From Rosellinia necatrix (lineage: Eukaryota; Ascomycota; Sordariomycetes; Xylariales; Xylariaceae), in assembly GCA_021209875.1 (NCBI GenBank), contig JAGYVD010000006.1:2604001-2668000 (forward strand): DNA of 64,000 nucleotides, in the 5' to 3' direction. A program made the position numbers and the translations under genes. The notes under the pieces are model-generated. The model had not been told where the DNA came from. It searched no databases and saw only the letters and a program-made list of their open reading frames with translations. Shown here piece by piece: positions 1-13,736 of this stretch (position 1 is the stretch's first letter; each line of letters begins with the position of its first letter).

Positions 1-3000
1 AAAAAACGTAAAACGTTTTATATATAACTATAATATCTACAGCAAAAAAACAGTATAAAAAAACTAAAAATAAAGCTTGCTACGCTTACTATTAGTTTTT
101 AAGCAATATTAAAGCAAATTTTTAATAGATTTTATAATAAACTTATTAATAAAATAAAACAATTTTATTAATTTAATAATAATAACTAATAAGTTTAATA
201 AAGCTGTTATATTAAAAACAATAGTTTTAATAAACGCAAAAGCTTATATTAAACAGTTTATATAATGCTATTAACGTTATTATAAGTTTTTTTATAATTA
301 TAACTAGTAATAAAAGCATAAATTAAACCGGTTGTTTTTAACGCAAAATATGTTTATTAATAAATATTAAGCAGCGTTTATTTATTGCTTATTATTTTAA
401 AATAAACAAAGCTATAAAACAAATAAACTAAAAAATATTAATATATTTATAAATATATATTATATATATTTAATATAACTAGCTTATATTATTTTTAAAA
501 GCTATATTTATTATAAATAATTAAAATATTATAACTATTAAGCTAAGCTTTTTTTTTACGATTTATAAATATTATATAGCTATTATATTAATAATTAAAC
601 GTTTAACGCAACTAGCTTATAACTTATAAATTTTAGCTAAAACATTTATATAAAAGCTAAAAAATAGCATAAAATTTATTTAAGCAGCTATAGCTATAAT
701 ATAATAAAACTAAAAAAAAGCTATTAATAAGCAGCACGTATTAATTAATAAGTTTAAAACTAGAAATTTTATTTAGCTGTTTTTTTAAAAACATATAAAC
801 GCCGCAGCTATTTTAAAAATTAGCATAGCTATATATTAAATATTATATTATTAAAATAATTAGCTTTTATATAATAAAATTAAATATTTTAAAAATATTT
901 ATAACTGTTTTATATTAAGCTTATATGCCGCATAAAAATAGATCTTTAGCTTTTTAAACGTTAAATAACAGCTAGCTTTTTTTATATAAACAATAAAATT
1001 TAAAAAACAAAATAAAAAATAAAAAATATTAAAAGCTTATTAAACCAGAAAAAACATAAAAGTTTGCAAACTAGTCGTAAAATAAAAAAAATACGTTAAA
1101 CTTACTAAAAACTTTTAAAAACTTTTAAAAACTTAAACAATAGACCGTTTTAAAAAAAATATAAAAATATATAAAATAATAATAAATTTAATATAAAAAT
1201 AAAAAAAACATAACTTAAAAATAAAACATAAAAAAATAATAAATAAAATAAATAAATAATATAAAATATTATATTTTTAATTATAAATAAAATTAACATG
1301 CAAATATATTATAAATAATTTAAAAACTATAAAAACTATTAAATAAAGCCGGCTAATTTTTTATATTTTTTTTATATAAGCTTTAAATAAAACAATAATA
1401 AATGCTGCGCAAGCAGCGCTTAAGCTATTTAGTTTGTTTTAATTTTTTATTATTAAGTTTTAATTTTTTTTAAGCTTTATTTATAACTAGCGCAAAAGCA
1501 GCTAATATATTTAATAAAAAAAGCACAGCTGTAGCTATTAAAATTTTATTAGTAATAACTATAGCTGCGCTGCTTGCTATATTATTTTAAAACTTAATTA
1601 ACTTTTGTTTATTTTTTAAACTGTTTATAATTAATATTAAAATAAAGCCTGCGTTTTTAATATAGTTTATATAAACTTAAAAAAACGTTTTATAAAAAAA
1701 TAACAGCTTTTAAAAGTTTATAAATAGTTTTATAAACTATAATAAAATATATAAATTATTATTTATTTTTAAAACATTTTTATTATTTTTTTAATTAAAC
1801 GTAAATAATATATAAAAAAATATAAACAGCAGGCAAAATATTTATATAATAGGCTTTAGTTTTTTATTATTTAAAAACTGTTTAATATAGCTTTAAATAA
1901 TAATAATAATTTTGCTTATATAATATATAAGCTAAATATAAATAATAGTTATTAAAGTTAAAACTTATTTTTAATATTTTATTAATATAAGCTAAACGTT
2001 TTAAAAATTTAAACAAGTTTTAATAAATTTATTTTAATTGTTTAAAAGCTTATAAATATATAATAAACAGCTAATAAAAAAAAAACTAATAAAAATATAT
2101 TTATTATATATATAAATATTTTTAATAAAGCATAAAAATATTTAATATAGCTTAAAATTATTAAAAATTTATTTATAAACAGCGTTAATATAAAATATAA
2201 ACAGTTATAACAGCAGCTAATTTATTTTAAAATATTTTTTTGTTTATATAATATATATAATATATAATAGCGCGTTTTTTTTATAATTAATTTATAATAA
2301 GCTTATATAAAAAAAAAACGTATTATTAACTTAATTAATATAAAAAATTAAAAAATTATTACCTGCTAATTTATTAACGCAACATATATATAATATAGCA
2401 CGTTTATAAATAAAACAGAAAAAAAAGCTATATAAAGCATTAATAAAAAGCTAGCTTATAATAAAGCAGGCAAAAAAAGCCCTTAAAACTATTATAAGCA
2501 GCACGTAAACAGTTTAAAAATAAAAAAAAAAACTTTTAAAAATAAATAAAAAAAAAAAAAAGCTAGGCAAAAAGCAAAAAAAAAGCATAAATAACACTAA
2601 AACTTAGTTAATAAAGCTTATAAATAAACAAAAGCAGCGCCAGGCGCTAAAAAAAAAAAAAACCAAAAATTAGCTAATAAAACTAAAAAAACGTTATTTC
2701 TATTTTTTACTAATAAAATTAATATAAAAACAACAGCTAAAAATAGCCTGCTTTAATATAATAAAAAACAACTATTTAATTAATTAATAAAAAAATCGTA
2801 AACAGTTTAAAACTAATTTTTAGTAAGTAAAAAAATATAGCTGCGCTAATAAATTAAATTAACAAGCTAGTTAAAATATAAATAAAAATAAAGCTTAGCT
2901 GTAATAATAAAAAACAGATATAATATTAATAATAAAATATTAAGCGGCCCATAAAATAAAATAAAATTAACTTATAAACAGCTTAAACAACAAATTAAAG

Positions 3001-3690
3001 CACCGTAAAAATTAAAATAATTTATAAAACTAGTTATTATTAAAAAAAAAAAAAACCAAAAATAAGCCATTTAAAAGCTTTATATAGCTATATATAAAAT
3101 AATAAAAAATAAAGCTTAGCAAAATTTTAAAAAACAGTTATATATAAACATTTAAAACATTTAAAAAACATGTAAAAATTAATAAATAATAAACAGAAAA
3201 AATAATATTATAAAACGCTTATAAACAGCGTTAAAACATTTTAATAAACTAAACTAATAAAAATATATATTTATATATAAATTAAAACTTATAAATAAAA
3301 AAAAATTTAACAAAAAAAAAACCTTTTTTTTTAAACTAAAAAAAAACTTTACTTATAAACTTAAAATATAGGCATAAAAACTATAAAACAGCTTATAACC
3401 GGCCTGCAACCTTTTTAAAAAAACATAAAAAAAAAAAAAATATTATAAGCAGTACTTATAAAAAAATATTAACGCATAAGCTAATATAAGCAAACTATTA
3501 CATATTTTTATTTTAAACAATTATTAAATAGCTTATAAACTAACTATTAAACTTAAACTAATACAACTAAAACTAACCAGTTTTATAAAACTATGTTTTA
3601 TAAGCTATATATATACTGTTTATAACTTCTGCTATTTAGCTAAAAAATAAACCTTATTTGCTACTTTAATAAATATACCTTTAGGCATAG
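1..3690. other. RIP-degraded AT-rich DNA, no gene
   Basis: The sequence is dominated by A and T, with remaining C and G mostly in AGCT, GCAGC and ACGT-like contexts. There is no open frame of useful length. The given strand is A-rich here, unlike the T-rich stretch that follows. I found no clear pair of terminal repeats. It is probably the inside of one or more decayed transposons whose ends lie outside the window or are unrecognisable. Confidence 0.6.
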
Positions 3691-5758
3691 CCTATTATAA
3701 TATTGTTTTTAATTTAATATTTAAAAGTATTTTTTCAGCTTTATATTTTAGGTTATATTAGCTGTTTTTTATTTTATATATATAGTCGGCTAAAAAAAAT
3801 TTTGATTTTAAAAGTTAAACATAATTTAAAATTATATTTTTTTATTAGTTGCAAATATTTTTTATAATTTTATGCTAGTTTTTATTGTTTTTTTACAGCG
3901 TTTTTATGGCTTTAATATATTATATTTAGCGTTAAATAAACTAAAAAATACGTTTTAATTTTCTGTAATATTATTTAAAATAAGTTTTTTTTTTATAAAT
4001 TTTTAAAACGTTTTACTGGCTTACGTTTTAAATTTTTTTTATAGTTTTTTAAGCAGTATATTTAAGCTTGTTTTTTCTTATATATAATAGTTGCTTATGT
4101 AAATTTTACTGTTTTATTATAATAAAACTAATTTAATTAATAAATAATTAAATAAATTATTTATTTATTAAAGATTTAATATTATTTTATTTAATTTTAT
4201 ATATGCTTTTTTTATTTTAGCTGTTATGTTTAATATAAACTGTTTTTATTAATTTAATACAGTATAACTATGTTTATAATTATTAAAATTATTTAAGCAA
4301 AAAGATTAAATAAATTATTATTATTATAGTTTTTATAGCGATAATAGTTATTATTTTTATTTTTATTTTTATCATGCTTATAAAAATGTTTTAAAATATA
4401 ATAAAAGTTTTAAGTTATTATTTTTTTAAAAAGTTTTTATTTAATAAAATATATAAAAAATACAATAATTATAATATTTAATTTATTTAAAATATTTATA
4501 ATTATATTTTATATGCTAGCTATTTAAATATTAATTAATATAACTGTTTTATTGTTATTTTAACAGCGGGTTTTATTTTAAATAACCGATCTATAGTTTT
4601 ATTAGCTTTAATATTATTTTTAATCAGCTATAGTTTTAAGTTTTATATTATTAAAAATTTAATATTAATATTTTTAAAAGTTTAAAACTTTTAAACTTAT
4701 TTAATTAACTTCAAAACTAAATTAAGCAATATTTTTATAGTTTTTATATTTTTATATAAAATATTAATTAAAATATTAGCTTATTTTTAATGTTTTAAAA
4801 ATAATCGTCGGTTTTTAGTTTAAGCTAAATTGTTTTAACAGCAGCATATTTTTAAATAAAAATTATATTAATTTAAAATATTCTGCTAAAGTTTTTTTAA
4901 AATTACTTATGTTTAAGCTTAATATATATAATAAAACATTATAATATAACGTTATTACAAGCTTGAAAAAATTAAATATATATATAATATATTTAAATCA
5001 TTGTTTTTACATGCAAATATTATTAGCTGTTGCTTTAGTTTATTAATTTATAATTTAAAAGCTATAAAAAATAAAACAGAGTAAATTATGCGCGTAAAAG
5101 AATAAAATAATAAAACTATATTTTAAAAACTCCAGCTTTTAATTATAATATATATATTTATAATTATTTAATGAACATGTTTATAATCGCTTTTTTTAAT
5201 AATAAATAAAAATAAATAATTTATTATATTTATAAATTTAAATAAATTTTAATTATTAAACATGTTTAAATATATAATTTTAAAAATAATAACTTTTAAA
5301 ATATAAAATAAACTATTAAGCATTTTTAATAACTATTTATTTATTAGCTTTAATAAAATATATAATTTATATAAAAGAAAATAGTTGCTAAAATAATATT
5401 TTATTTATCTTAATTGTTTAATTATAGCCGGATTAAAACGCGCGTTTAAATTTTCAGCTATAAATAAAATTTTTTAACTTTAAAAGATTTAACAAATAAT
5501 ATTAGTTAAGTTTAATAATAAGATTTATTAGTTATATAAATATATTATTTTAAAAAAATTATTATAAAAGTGGAAAAAAAAATGCTTTTATTAATTCTTC
5601 TGTTAAATAGAAAATTTTAGTAAGTTTAAAATTAACCTCTGCAGAAGTGGCCGTGGGCCACCTGTTGCCAGCCGTAGCCTGTGCAACCTATCTAATCTAA
5701 TCTAATAATACAGGAGCCGTTAGCTCGATTAATATAGGCCCTTTCAGGGACTCTATTA
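3691..5758. mobile_element. Truncated LTR retrotransposon, second copy of the 7.7-kb family
   Basis: From about 3,691 to 5,758 the sequence runs parallel to about 21,710-23,935 over roughly 2 kb, with differences that are mostly C/T and G/A transitions. It ends in an LTR at 5,551-5,758 that matches the LTRs at 16,249-16,451 and 23,733-23,935. The matching stretch stops near 3,690, so the rest of this copy was truncated, replaced or lies beyond the window. The left boundary is approximate and no target-site duplication can be read. No coding frame survives. Confidence 0.7.
5551..5758. repeat. LTR of the 7.7-kb retrotransposon family (truncated copy)
   Basis: This 208-bp LTR starts in an A-run that aligns base for base with the TGAGAAGATT start of the better preserved LTR at 16,249. 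It ends in GGGACTCTATTA. It carries the GTGGCCGTGGGCCAC palindrome and one extra TCTAA-type unit compared with the 203-bp LTRs of the complete copy, at about 5,689-5,706. Confidence 0.8.
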
Positions 5759-7082
5759 AGCTGCTGCAGCAAAAGTTTTTAATAATAATAATAATGATAA
5801 TAATAATAATAATAAGAGTAATAATAATAATATAAATAATAATAAAGATAATAAAAGTCGTAGTAAAAAAAATATAAATTTGCTTAATAAAAGTTTTTTT
5901 TAAATGTTTTAACGTTAAAAGCTGTTAATAAATAAATTAGCTGTAAATTAAGCTTAAATTTAATACATAATAGCTTAAACATTAAATAAAAATATATAAT
6001 ATAAAATGTTTTTAAATAATTTAATTATTTTATGTTTTGCTGCGAAGATAATATAAATTTAATATATAATAATATATATTTTTTTTATTCAGTAGTCCAG
6101 AGCAAATTTGCTGCAAATTCATTATATAGTTAATTAAATATATTATTAATAAATTTTGTTAAAATTAAAAGCAAATTTGGAACAAATTTAACGTTTATGC
6201 TAGATATGTTTATCTGTTTATTAATAAAAGCAAATTTAACGTAAATTTAATATTAAATAAGCTTTTAAAATAAAACAACAAATATATTTAAAGTTTAATC
6301 TTTTATTAATTATTTAAGCTAGCGCAGCAAATATAGCTAAAGTTTAGTTTTTTATTAGTTTTTATAATATAAAATAATTTAAACTTGTGTTAAATATAAA
6401 ACGTTTATTAATTTTTAATATTTTAGCTAAAAATACTTTATAATAACGTTTTATTATGTTTAATATTTAACGGCTTAAAAATTTTATATTATTTTTATTT
6501 ATGTTTATATTATATATGTATTCAACAGCGTTTTATTTATAACTATAATTTAAATATATAATATAGCTAACTTTTAAATATAATAAACAGCTTTATAAAA
6601 TCTAAAATGTTTTAGTTTTTAAAAAACGTTATATATAAAATAAAAAGTAGTAATAAATTATATATATTTATTAAAATAATGCTTTATTTTAAAAGGTTTA
6701 GTATATAAATAATTAAATATAATAAGATGTTTATAACGTTTATTATTACGTTTATTTTAAAGCGTTTTTTATTTGTTTTTATTTTATATAATAATATTTC
6801 AAAATAGTTTTTGTTTATTAAAAATTAAATTAATAATTTTAATAAGCTTAAAGTAGCTTCTTTATAAAGCTTTTATAAGTTAGATTTATTATATATAATT
6901 TTGCGTAGTTATAAAAAGCTGTACTAAACTATTATAAAAATTATATTAATTATTAGTTTATTATACAGGTTTTTATTTGCTGTAGCTTTATTTAATATTA
7001 GTTTAGTTAAAAGTTGTTTTAAAATTAAAGCTTTAATAAAGTTGCTTTATTTATAAAAAAAAAAAAATACTGTTTTTTAAAT
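5759..7082. other. RIP-degraded AT-rich DNA with a TAA microsatellite
   Basis: No gene or element boundary is visible. An imperfect TAA/TAG trinucleotide tract lies at about 5,781-5,850. A similar CAG/TAA-type tract occurs at about 31,740-31,905 inside the outer element, which hints at related retrotransposon sequence, but I could not align the two reliably. Confidence 0.5.
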
Positions 7083-7087
7083 TAAAC

Positions 7088-7304
7088 TAACAAGGATATA
7101 TTGGGGTCCTGTATGGTGTATCTAGTAAAAATAGCGAATTACAGGTAGAAGGAAGGACTGGCTATGCCAGCCAGCCGAAGGCTGGCTAGAAATAGCCAGT
7201 GGGCTACCCTTAATTGCGGGTCCGGCTAGGTCCTGCGGACCTAGCCTACAGACCTAGCCTAGCCTAGGGTGGGTCCTTCGGACACCCCCTACCTGTCTAT
7301 ATTA
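7088..7304. repeat. Left LTR of short element copy 1
   Basis: It begins TAACAAGGATATATTGGGG and ends CTGTCTATATTA. It contains a perfect 8-bp-stem, 3-nt-loop hairpin at 7,169-7,187 (AGCCAGCC, GAA, GGCTGGCT) followed by further GGTCC/CCTAG palindromes. It is well preserved compared with the surrounding AT-rich DNA. Confidence 0.85.
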
Positions 7305-7497
7305 AGTGCTGCCACAGATATAAAAAATTCCTAACCTCAGCAAAAACACCCAAGCCATACTACTAGCTACTATTCCACTTAGCCGTAGCCCTAGCCCTAG
7401 CTTTTGTACGCAGGTCAACTAGTTAGTACTTTGCTTATACCCTGTAGCCTTGTTTATAGTCGAACTAATACCTGCCAGGTACTTAGTAAATAGGTAG

Positions 7498-7715
7498 ATA
7501 GATTGGTCGAATTAGCCGGACTGGTTAAATTAGCCGGACTGGTCGAATTAGCCGGACTGGTCCAGTTAGCCGGACTAGTCCAGTTGGCCGGACTGGCTAA
7601 ATTAGCTATATTCGACTAGACTAGTTAAATTAGCTGTATTTAACTAAACTAGTTGAATTAGCTGTATTCGACTAGACTGGTTAAATTAGCTATATTTAAC
7701 TAGCTTGGTTAATTA
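7498..7715. repeat. Degenerate internal tandem repeat in short element copy 1
   Basis: Units of about 18-25 bp built on GAATTAGCCGGACTGGTC are repeated. They grade rightwards into RIP-modified units such as AAATTAGCTGTATT. The equivalent array in copy 2 is at about 32,605-32,790 and keeps more C and G. Confidence 0.65.
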
Positions 7716-8541
7716 AAGAAAAAAAATTAGATAAGTCGGCTAGCTGTCAGGTATTAACAGGTTGTACGGTGGAAATATTGAATAGTCAGGTTTTTTATAC
7801 GCGGGTCTAACTGTTAACTTATTAAATATTTAATTAGTTATTAAAAATTAAATAGTTATACAGCTAGAATATTAAACTAGTAAGTTTTCTGTACGTAGGA
7901 CAGACTTTTAACTAGTTAACTAGTTAGTCGACTAGCTATTAAATTTTAACTAGTTGATTAGTTAGTTAAATATTATACGGATATTTACTACAGTCGAAAA
8001 AGTAAGCAAAACAACCGCGTTTTAACGTTTAGCTAAAAAGACTTAACAATTAGTTCGCGAAAAAAAAGCAGGCCTAATACTTAAACAAGTCGTCCAGTTT
8101 TTTTTAAGCTGTTTAAAATAAAACAGCGTAAACAGTTATAGCAACAGCATAAACAGTAATAGCAATAACATATAATAGTTGTTAAAAGCTTTAAATAACA
8201 GACTGCGTACGTTTAATAAAAGTATAAATTTAACAGTTAAAAAACATGCAAGCATATTTTATATATTAAATAAACTAAGCTGCTATATAAGCTAACAGTT
8301 AAAAAATATATAAACGTATTTTAAAAAGCTATTAGTTTAAAAATATATCGTAAAAATATATTAAAAGCTGTATAGTCCGACCGTAAAACGTTTAAAACTA
8401 AAATATTTAGTCGGATAGTACAGCAAGCAGTCGATTTATTTAACATATAAACTAACGGTTAAAAAACATACAGCTGTACTAGCTATATATATTATTAACG
8501 TAGCTACTGTCAGCAATAGAATTATAAATTACCGCATTATT

Positions 8542-8758
8542 TAACAAAAATATATTAAGGTCTTATATAATATATTTAATAAAAATAGCGAATTATAGGT
8601 AAAAAAAAGGACTGGCTATGCCAGCCAGCCGAAGGCTGGCTAGAAATAGCTAGTAGGCTACCCTTAATTGCGGGTCCGGCTAGGTCCTGCGGACCTAGCC
8701 TACAGACCTAGCCTAGCCTAGGGTGGGTCCTTTGGACACCCCCTACCTGTCTGTATTA
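8542..8758. repeat. Right LTR of short element copy 1
   Basis: It aligns without gaps to 7,088-7,304 (217 bp each), with scattered C-to-T and G-to-A changes concentrated in the first 60 bp. It is followed directly by the TAAAC target-site duplication. Confidence 0.85.
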
Positions 8759-8763
8759 TAAAC

Positions 8764-9225
8764 ATTTAATATATAAATATTTAAAAATTTATATGTTTAA
8801 AAATAAGTTAATATAAATTAAACATAATATAAGTATATGTTTATTTAAAGTTAAGTTTTAAATAAGCTGCTATAAAAAGCTAAATATGTGGTTATATAAA
8901 TATAAAATAAAAGTTTATATTAATATAAGCTAAGCTGGCCTGTTTTAATAAAAATATTAGTTTTTATATAACTTTGCTATTATATTATATGTTTTTTAAA
9001 TAAAATCTATTAAGCTTATCTATAATAAATAAATATAATTATTTTTAAAACGGAATAAATTATTATTTTAAATTTTGTTTAAAAAACTTAAAATTAAGTT
9101 ATTTTTAATAAAAACTGTTAATTAAAACACAGGTTAATAATTATTATAAATTTAGCTTAAAATAAAACATTAGCTAAATTATTATTTTATAATATAACTT
9201 GTTTAATTTAAAAATAAATATTGTT
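8764..9225. other. RIP-degraded AT-rich DNA between two elements
   Basis: No open frame, repeat end or structural signal was found between the short element and the 4.9-kb element. Confidence 0.5.
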
Positions 9226-9230
9226 TTATA

Positions 9231-9667
9231 TGTTACGATCAGTAGTTAAAGCATAGGAGCTTTTGTATTAATACTATAAACAAAGATTTTAAAATACAGA
9301 AAAAAAGGAAAAAACAAATAAAAATTAAATAAAAAGCCAGTGATTTATACTAGCTTTTTGCTGCAGCTAAAGCAGTATAAAATTACAAGTCCACCGTACC
9401 CACTATAGTTTGCTTGTATTAAGTTTGTTTGTTTATTGCTTATTAATACAGTTAATAAATGCAAGTAAATAAAGTCTTATTAGCGTAGTACTTCACGGTG
9501 CAATAAAATAAATATAATAAATAGCCGGTTAAGCGGCAGTATAAGAAATAGCTTTAGCAAATATATGCATTAATTAGTGCTGCTAGCACTTATATATAAG
9601 GTAAATTTTGCAAAATAAATCGTTTTATTAAAAAGTAAGCGGACCAAGTTATTTTTAAGTTATAATA
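9231..9667. repeat. Left LTR of the 4.9-kb retrotransposon
   Basis: It begins TGTTACGATC and ends GTTATAATA. It contains a conserved stretch shared with the right LTR (for example GTTAATAAATGCAAGTAAAT and AAATAGCCGGTT). It is more RIP-altered towards its right end than the partner LTR. Confidence 0.85.
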
Positions 9668-12600
9668 CTTTTTTTTAAAAAAAATAAAAGTTTTTTAAAA
9701 TTAAGTTTAATTTTTTTAATATTATTTCGTTTATATTTTTTTTATTTTTTAATTAGCTGTTTTATTGTTGTTTTAACAGTTTAATTTAAATTTATCTGCT
9801 GCTGCTGCTTTAATTTAATTTTTTAAGTATATTAAAAGTTCTGCAGCGTTTAAGTTGTTTTTATAAAACATGTCCAGCTTTATTAATATATTTTTAAAGT
9901 TTTCTGCTAAATATTAAATATTGTTTAAGTCGCACTTTTTTTTAAATTATTTAATATTATAAAGTTTTATTTTTTTTCACAGCTCTTAACTATTTTATTT
10001 GTTTAATTTTAAATTTTAGTTTTCTGTTGATTTTTTTTAATAGTAGTAAAAATTAATATTGTTATAAAAACAAGTTATTATCTGATTTTTAAAATCTGTT
10101 TATATAAAACAATTTTTTATTTAGTAACTTTTAATAAATCTAATATATAAATATATTTTTTTAATAATATTTAATAGTTTTAAATTTTATAATTCTAGTC
10201 TAGTTATTAATACTTATATAAAATTTTTTTTTTTTTTAAAAAAAACTTTGTTTTTTATTTTAAAATCTATTACTTTTTTTTTTTTGTTAGCTTGTTTTTT
10301 TTGTTTTATTTATATTTTTATAACAGCTTAAAATACTTTATTCTGGACTTTTTAAATATATTTAACCAGTTTTTTAGCTTTTTTTTAAAAATTTATCGTT
10401 GCTTTTTTTTTAAATAAATCGATTATTAAAACGTTTTTTAGCTTTATATTTAAAGCTACTTTTAATAACAATATATTTATAACTAAATGTTATATTATAT
10501 TATATATAAAATTAAATGCTTATAAAAAATACTTTAGTAGTTTTAATTTTTATTTATATAAAATTATAGTTATTAATTTAATTTTTAGTTTATAAATTTT
10601 ATTATTTCTTATAATTATATGTAATAAATATTATTTTATTTATATTTAATACTAGTTCCTTTATTAAGTTTAATTATAAATTGCAAAATAAATAGCCTGG
10701 CGTTATTTAATATTTATGTTTTAAATACTCTAAAAAAACAGTAAACTGCTTTAAAATATTAAATAGCTAATATTTCTATAATATTTGTTTTTTTTTAAAT
10801 AAAATAATTAACAACTTGTTAAATTTATTAATAAATGCTTATATATAGTTATATTTTTTTTATTTTTTAGCATGTTTTTTTATTAACTACTATTATATTT
10901 TAAACTTTTAAAAATCAGTATTAAATATAATCGTTTATTTAGTTTATTTTTAATAATTTTATTTTTTAGTATTTATTATACTTTTTAATATATTTTTAAT
11001 GTTTTATTTTAAATAAAACTAATAAAAATTCTGTTTTAGCAGTTTAATTGTTTTGTTTTATTTAAAATAAATAGCTATAATTAATATATATGCTTTTTAA
11101 TCAGCATAGTTTATAAATAGGTTTTTTATTTAGTATTAACTTTAGTATTTATATATAGCTTTAAAAGTTTTTTAATTTTTATTTTTCGGTTTTTTTTTTT
11201 ATTAAATCTATTAAATCAGATCTATAAAAAAAAGTTTTTAATGCTTTAAATATTATTTCTTTTAAATAAGTTCTTTTAAAAAGCTGTTTTAAAATAGATC
11301 TTTTTAATATATTTTTATTAAATATAATTTTTTATTTTAATAAACCTTTTATTAAACATTTTAAGTTATATTATTATTATTATTAGTTATTTTTAATTTA
11401 AATCAATTATTATTATATTTTATTTTTTATTTTTAAACTTTTATAATAAATAAATCAGCTGTTTTTTATAATAAAACGTTAGCTATTACGTTATTTTTCC
11501 TTAGTTTATATTAAAAAATAATATTAAAGTTTAATAAAAGTTAGCTTTTTATACTTGTTTAATAAATAATATTTTTTTGCTTAAAAAATATAAAAACGCT
11601 TAATAATTTATTATTATAAAAAAACTAGCACTTTATAGTTTTAAGCAGTAGTATTTTAATATTTAAATAATTATTAAAAGTTTTAGTTTTATATAAAATA
11701 AGCTTGTTTTAATATAGTTATTATTTTTAAAAAATATTTTATTAGTTTTTATTTTTATTTTATTATTTTTAAAAATTATATTTTTAGTAGCATTTTTAAA
11801 ACGTTTATTTTATTTAAATAAATGCTTTATATTAATAAAAAGCTAGCACTAATATTATATAAACTAGTTTTTTTAATTTTTTAAATGCTTTTTTTTAAGC
11901 TTTTTTTTTTTTAATAGTACGTTTTTTTTTAATAGTTAATTTAATAATATAACTATTTCATTAGCGTAATATATAAATATTTATATAAAGTTATAAAAAG
12001 TAAATAATAATTATATAGCTTTTAAAAGTTTAAGTTTTAAATTTTTAATTAATAATTGCTTTAATTTTAATAAAATTAATATTCATTTTAACTTTAGCTT
12101 TTATAACTATTTTTAAATAGTTAACTTTTTAACGTTAAATTTAAACTTATTAATATTTTTTACAAGCTGGCTTTATATAACTAAAAGATCATTTTTTATA
12201 TTATTTTTAATATTTTCTTTTTATTTTAACTAAATAAAAACGTTATTAACATATGTATTAACAAAATAGTTTAAAATTTTTTAAAGTTATATATTAATAA
12301 AAGCTTGTTATTAAGCTAGTTTTATTTTTAAACTAAACAGCAGAACCTTTTATTAAAAAGGTTTTTGTTTAATTTAAAAAGCTATAAAATATTTTAACTT
12401 TAAATTTATTTATAAGCAGTAAAAAACTTTTATAATATTTACCTTTTTATATTAAATAGCTTTTTTAATATTAAAAGCTATATTGTATAAATTTAGAGCT
12501 AATATAATTTAACTTTTAAATATTAATTGTTTTAGTAATAATTTATATAAAAACATTGTTTTTTAAATAAAGCTTTAATATAAATAAAACTAAGATAACG

Positions 12601-13736
12601 TTTAATTATATATTAAATTTTATAAAATTTTATAATCAAAATTAATTAATAACTTTTTTAAAATATAAATATTATATTAATATTTTATATTTTAAAAGTT
12701 TAGCTGTTAATAAATTATTTATTAGTTTTAAGATAATGTTATAGCTGCGCTAGCTTAAAAAAAATATATTTGTTTTTTTTTAAAAAAAAAGCTTTTTAAA
12801 TAAGCTAGTTTTAAATATATTAATTTACAGACTTTTTTAATATAGTTAAAGTTTTTATTTTTAAAAAGAAATATCAGTTTTTTAATTTTTGTTTTTTATA
12901 AAAGGTTAGTTTAAAAATCGTTTAAATTTCTGCTGTTATAAAAACAATAATTTTCGAGTTTTTTTTTAGCACAGGATCTTTAATTTAAATTATAATAATA
13001 AATAGCTAAAACTTAAATTATTTCTGCTGTATTTAAAACCAAGCAGGCAGTTAAACTATATTATATTTTTAAGATTTTTTTAACGTTACTTTTTATAATA
13101 TTAATTAAATATTTCATCCAGCTTTTTTTAATATAAAAAACCGTATTACTTTTTTTTAAATTTATTAGCTATAATTTAAAGCTAAATATTAAATTTATTT
13201 TGTTTGCCGGTAAAAATTTTTAAAGTTAAAGCTTAATTTTTTATTTTATTTTTATAGTCTGGATTAATACTGTTAAAAAAAAAAGCAAATTTGAGCTAAG
13301 CAGCTTACTTAATAAGTTAAAATTATATGCTTTTAAAAATATTAGTTATAGTTAATTTTTTAGTCGAACAGGTATTTTATTAAATTGTTTATTTAAATAA
13401 TTAATTTTGTTTTTATAGCTTAAATAATAGCTAAAAATGGTTTATTAGTTTTTATTTTAAGCAACTATATTTTATTATTATTTAAAAAATATTAATTTTT
13501 ATAGTTTAAAGTTAATAAAAGAACAGTTTTTGCTTTTTTAATTAAAAAAATAATAAATAGTTTAGCAAAGCATAGAAATCGTTATATATATTATTTTTTA
13601 TTTATAATTTAATGCTTTAAATTTTTATATTTAAAGTTAATTAATTTATTTATTAATAATTATAGCAAAAAAAAAAAAAAAAGATTTTATAATTTATTAA
13701 TCATTTAGCAGTAAAAAAAAAAAGATTTTAAAATAA

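Larger units (their letters stand above)
7088..8758. mobile_element. Short non-coding LTR element (TRIM-like), copy 1
   Basis: Two 217-bp direct repeats (7,088-7,304 and 8,542-8,758) flank about 1.24 kb. The element is bounded by the 5-bp duplication TAAAC at 7,083-7,087 and 8,759-8,763. The same element recurs at 32,183-33,788. The inside contains no open frame of note but does contain short tandem units. The size, LTR length and lack of coding fit terminal-repeat retrotransposons in miniature or another non-autonomous LTR element. The right LTR is more AT-shifted than the left. Orientation is unresolved, because no primer-binding site or polypurine tract is convincing on either strand. Confidence 0.85.

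Noticed and set aside
5781..5850. TAA repeat considered as a non-LTR retrotransposon tail
   Set aside because: No upstream coding sequence or target-site duplication supports it. Simple microsatellite expansion in AT-rich DNA is enough.
7498..7715. Regular repeats considered as a CRISPR-like array
   Set aside because: Units vary in length, there are no unique spacers, and the DNA is fungal. It is the internal tandem repeat of an LTR element with a second copy at 32.6 kb.
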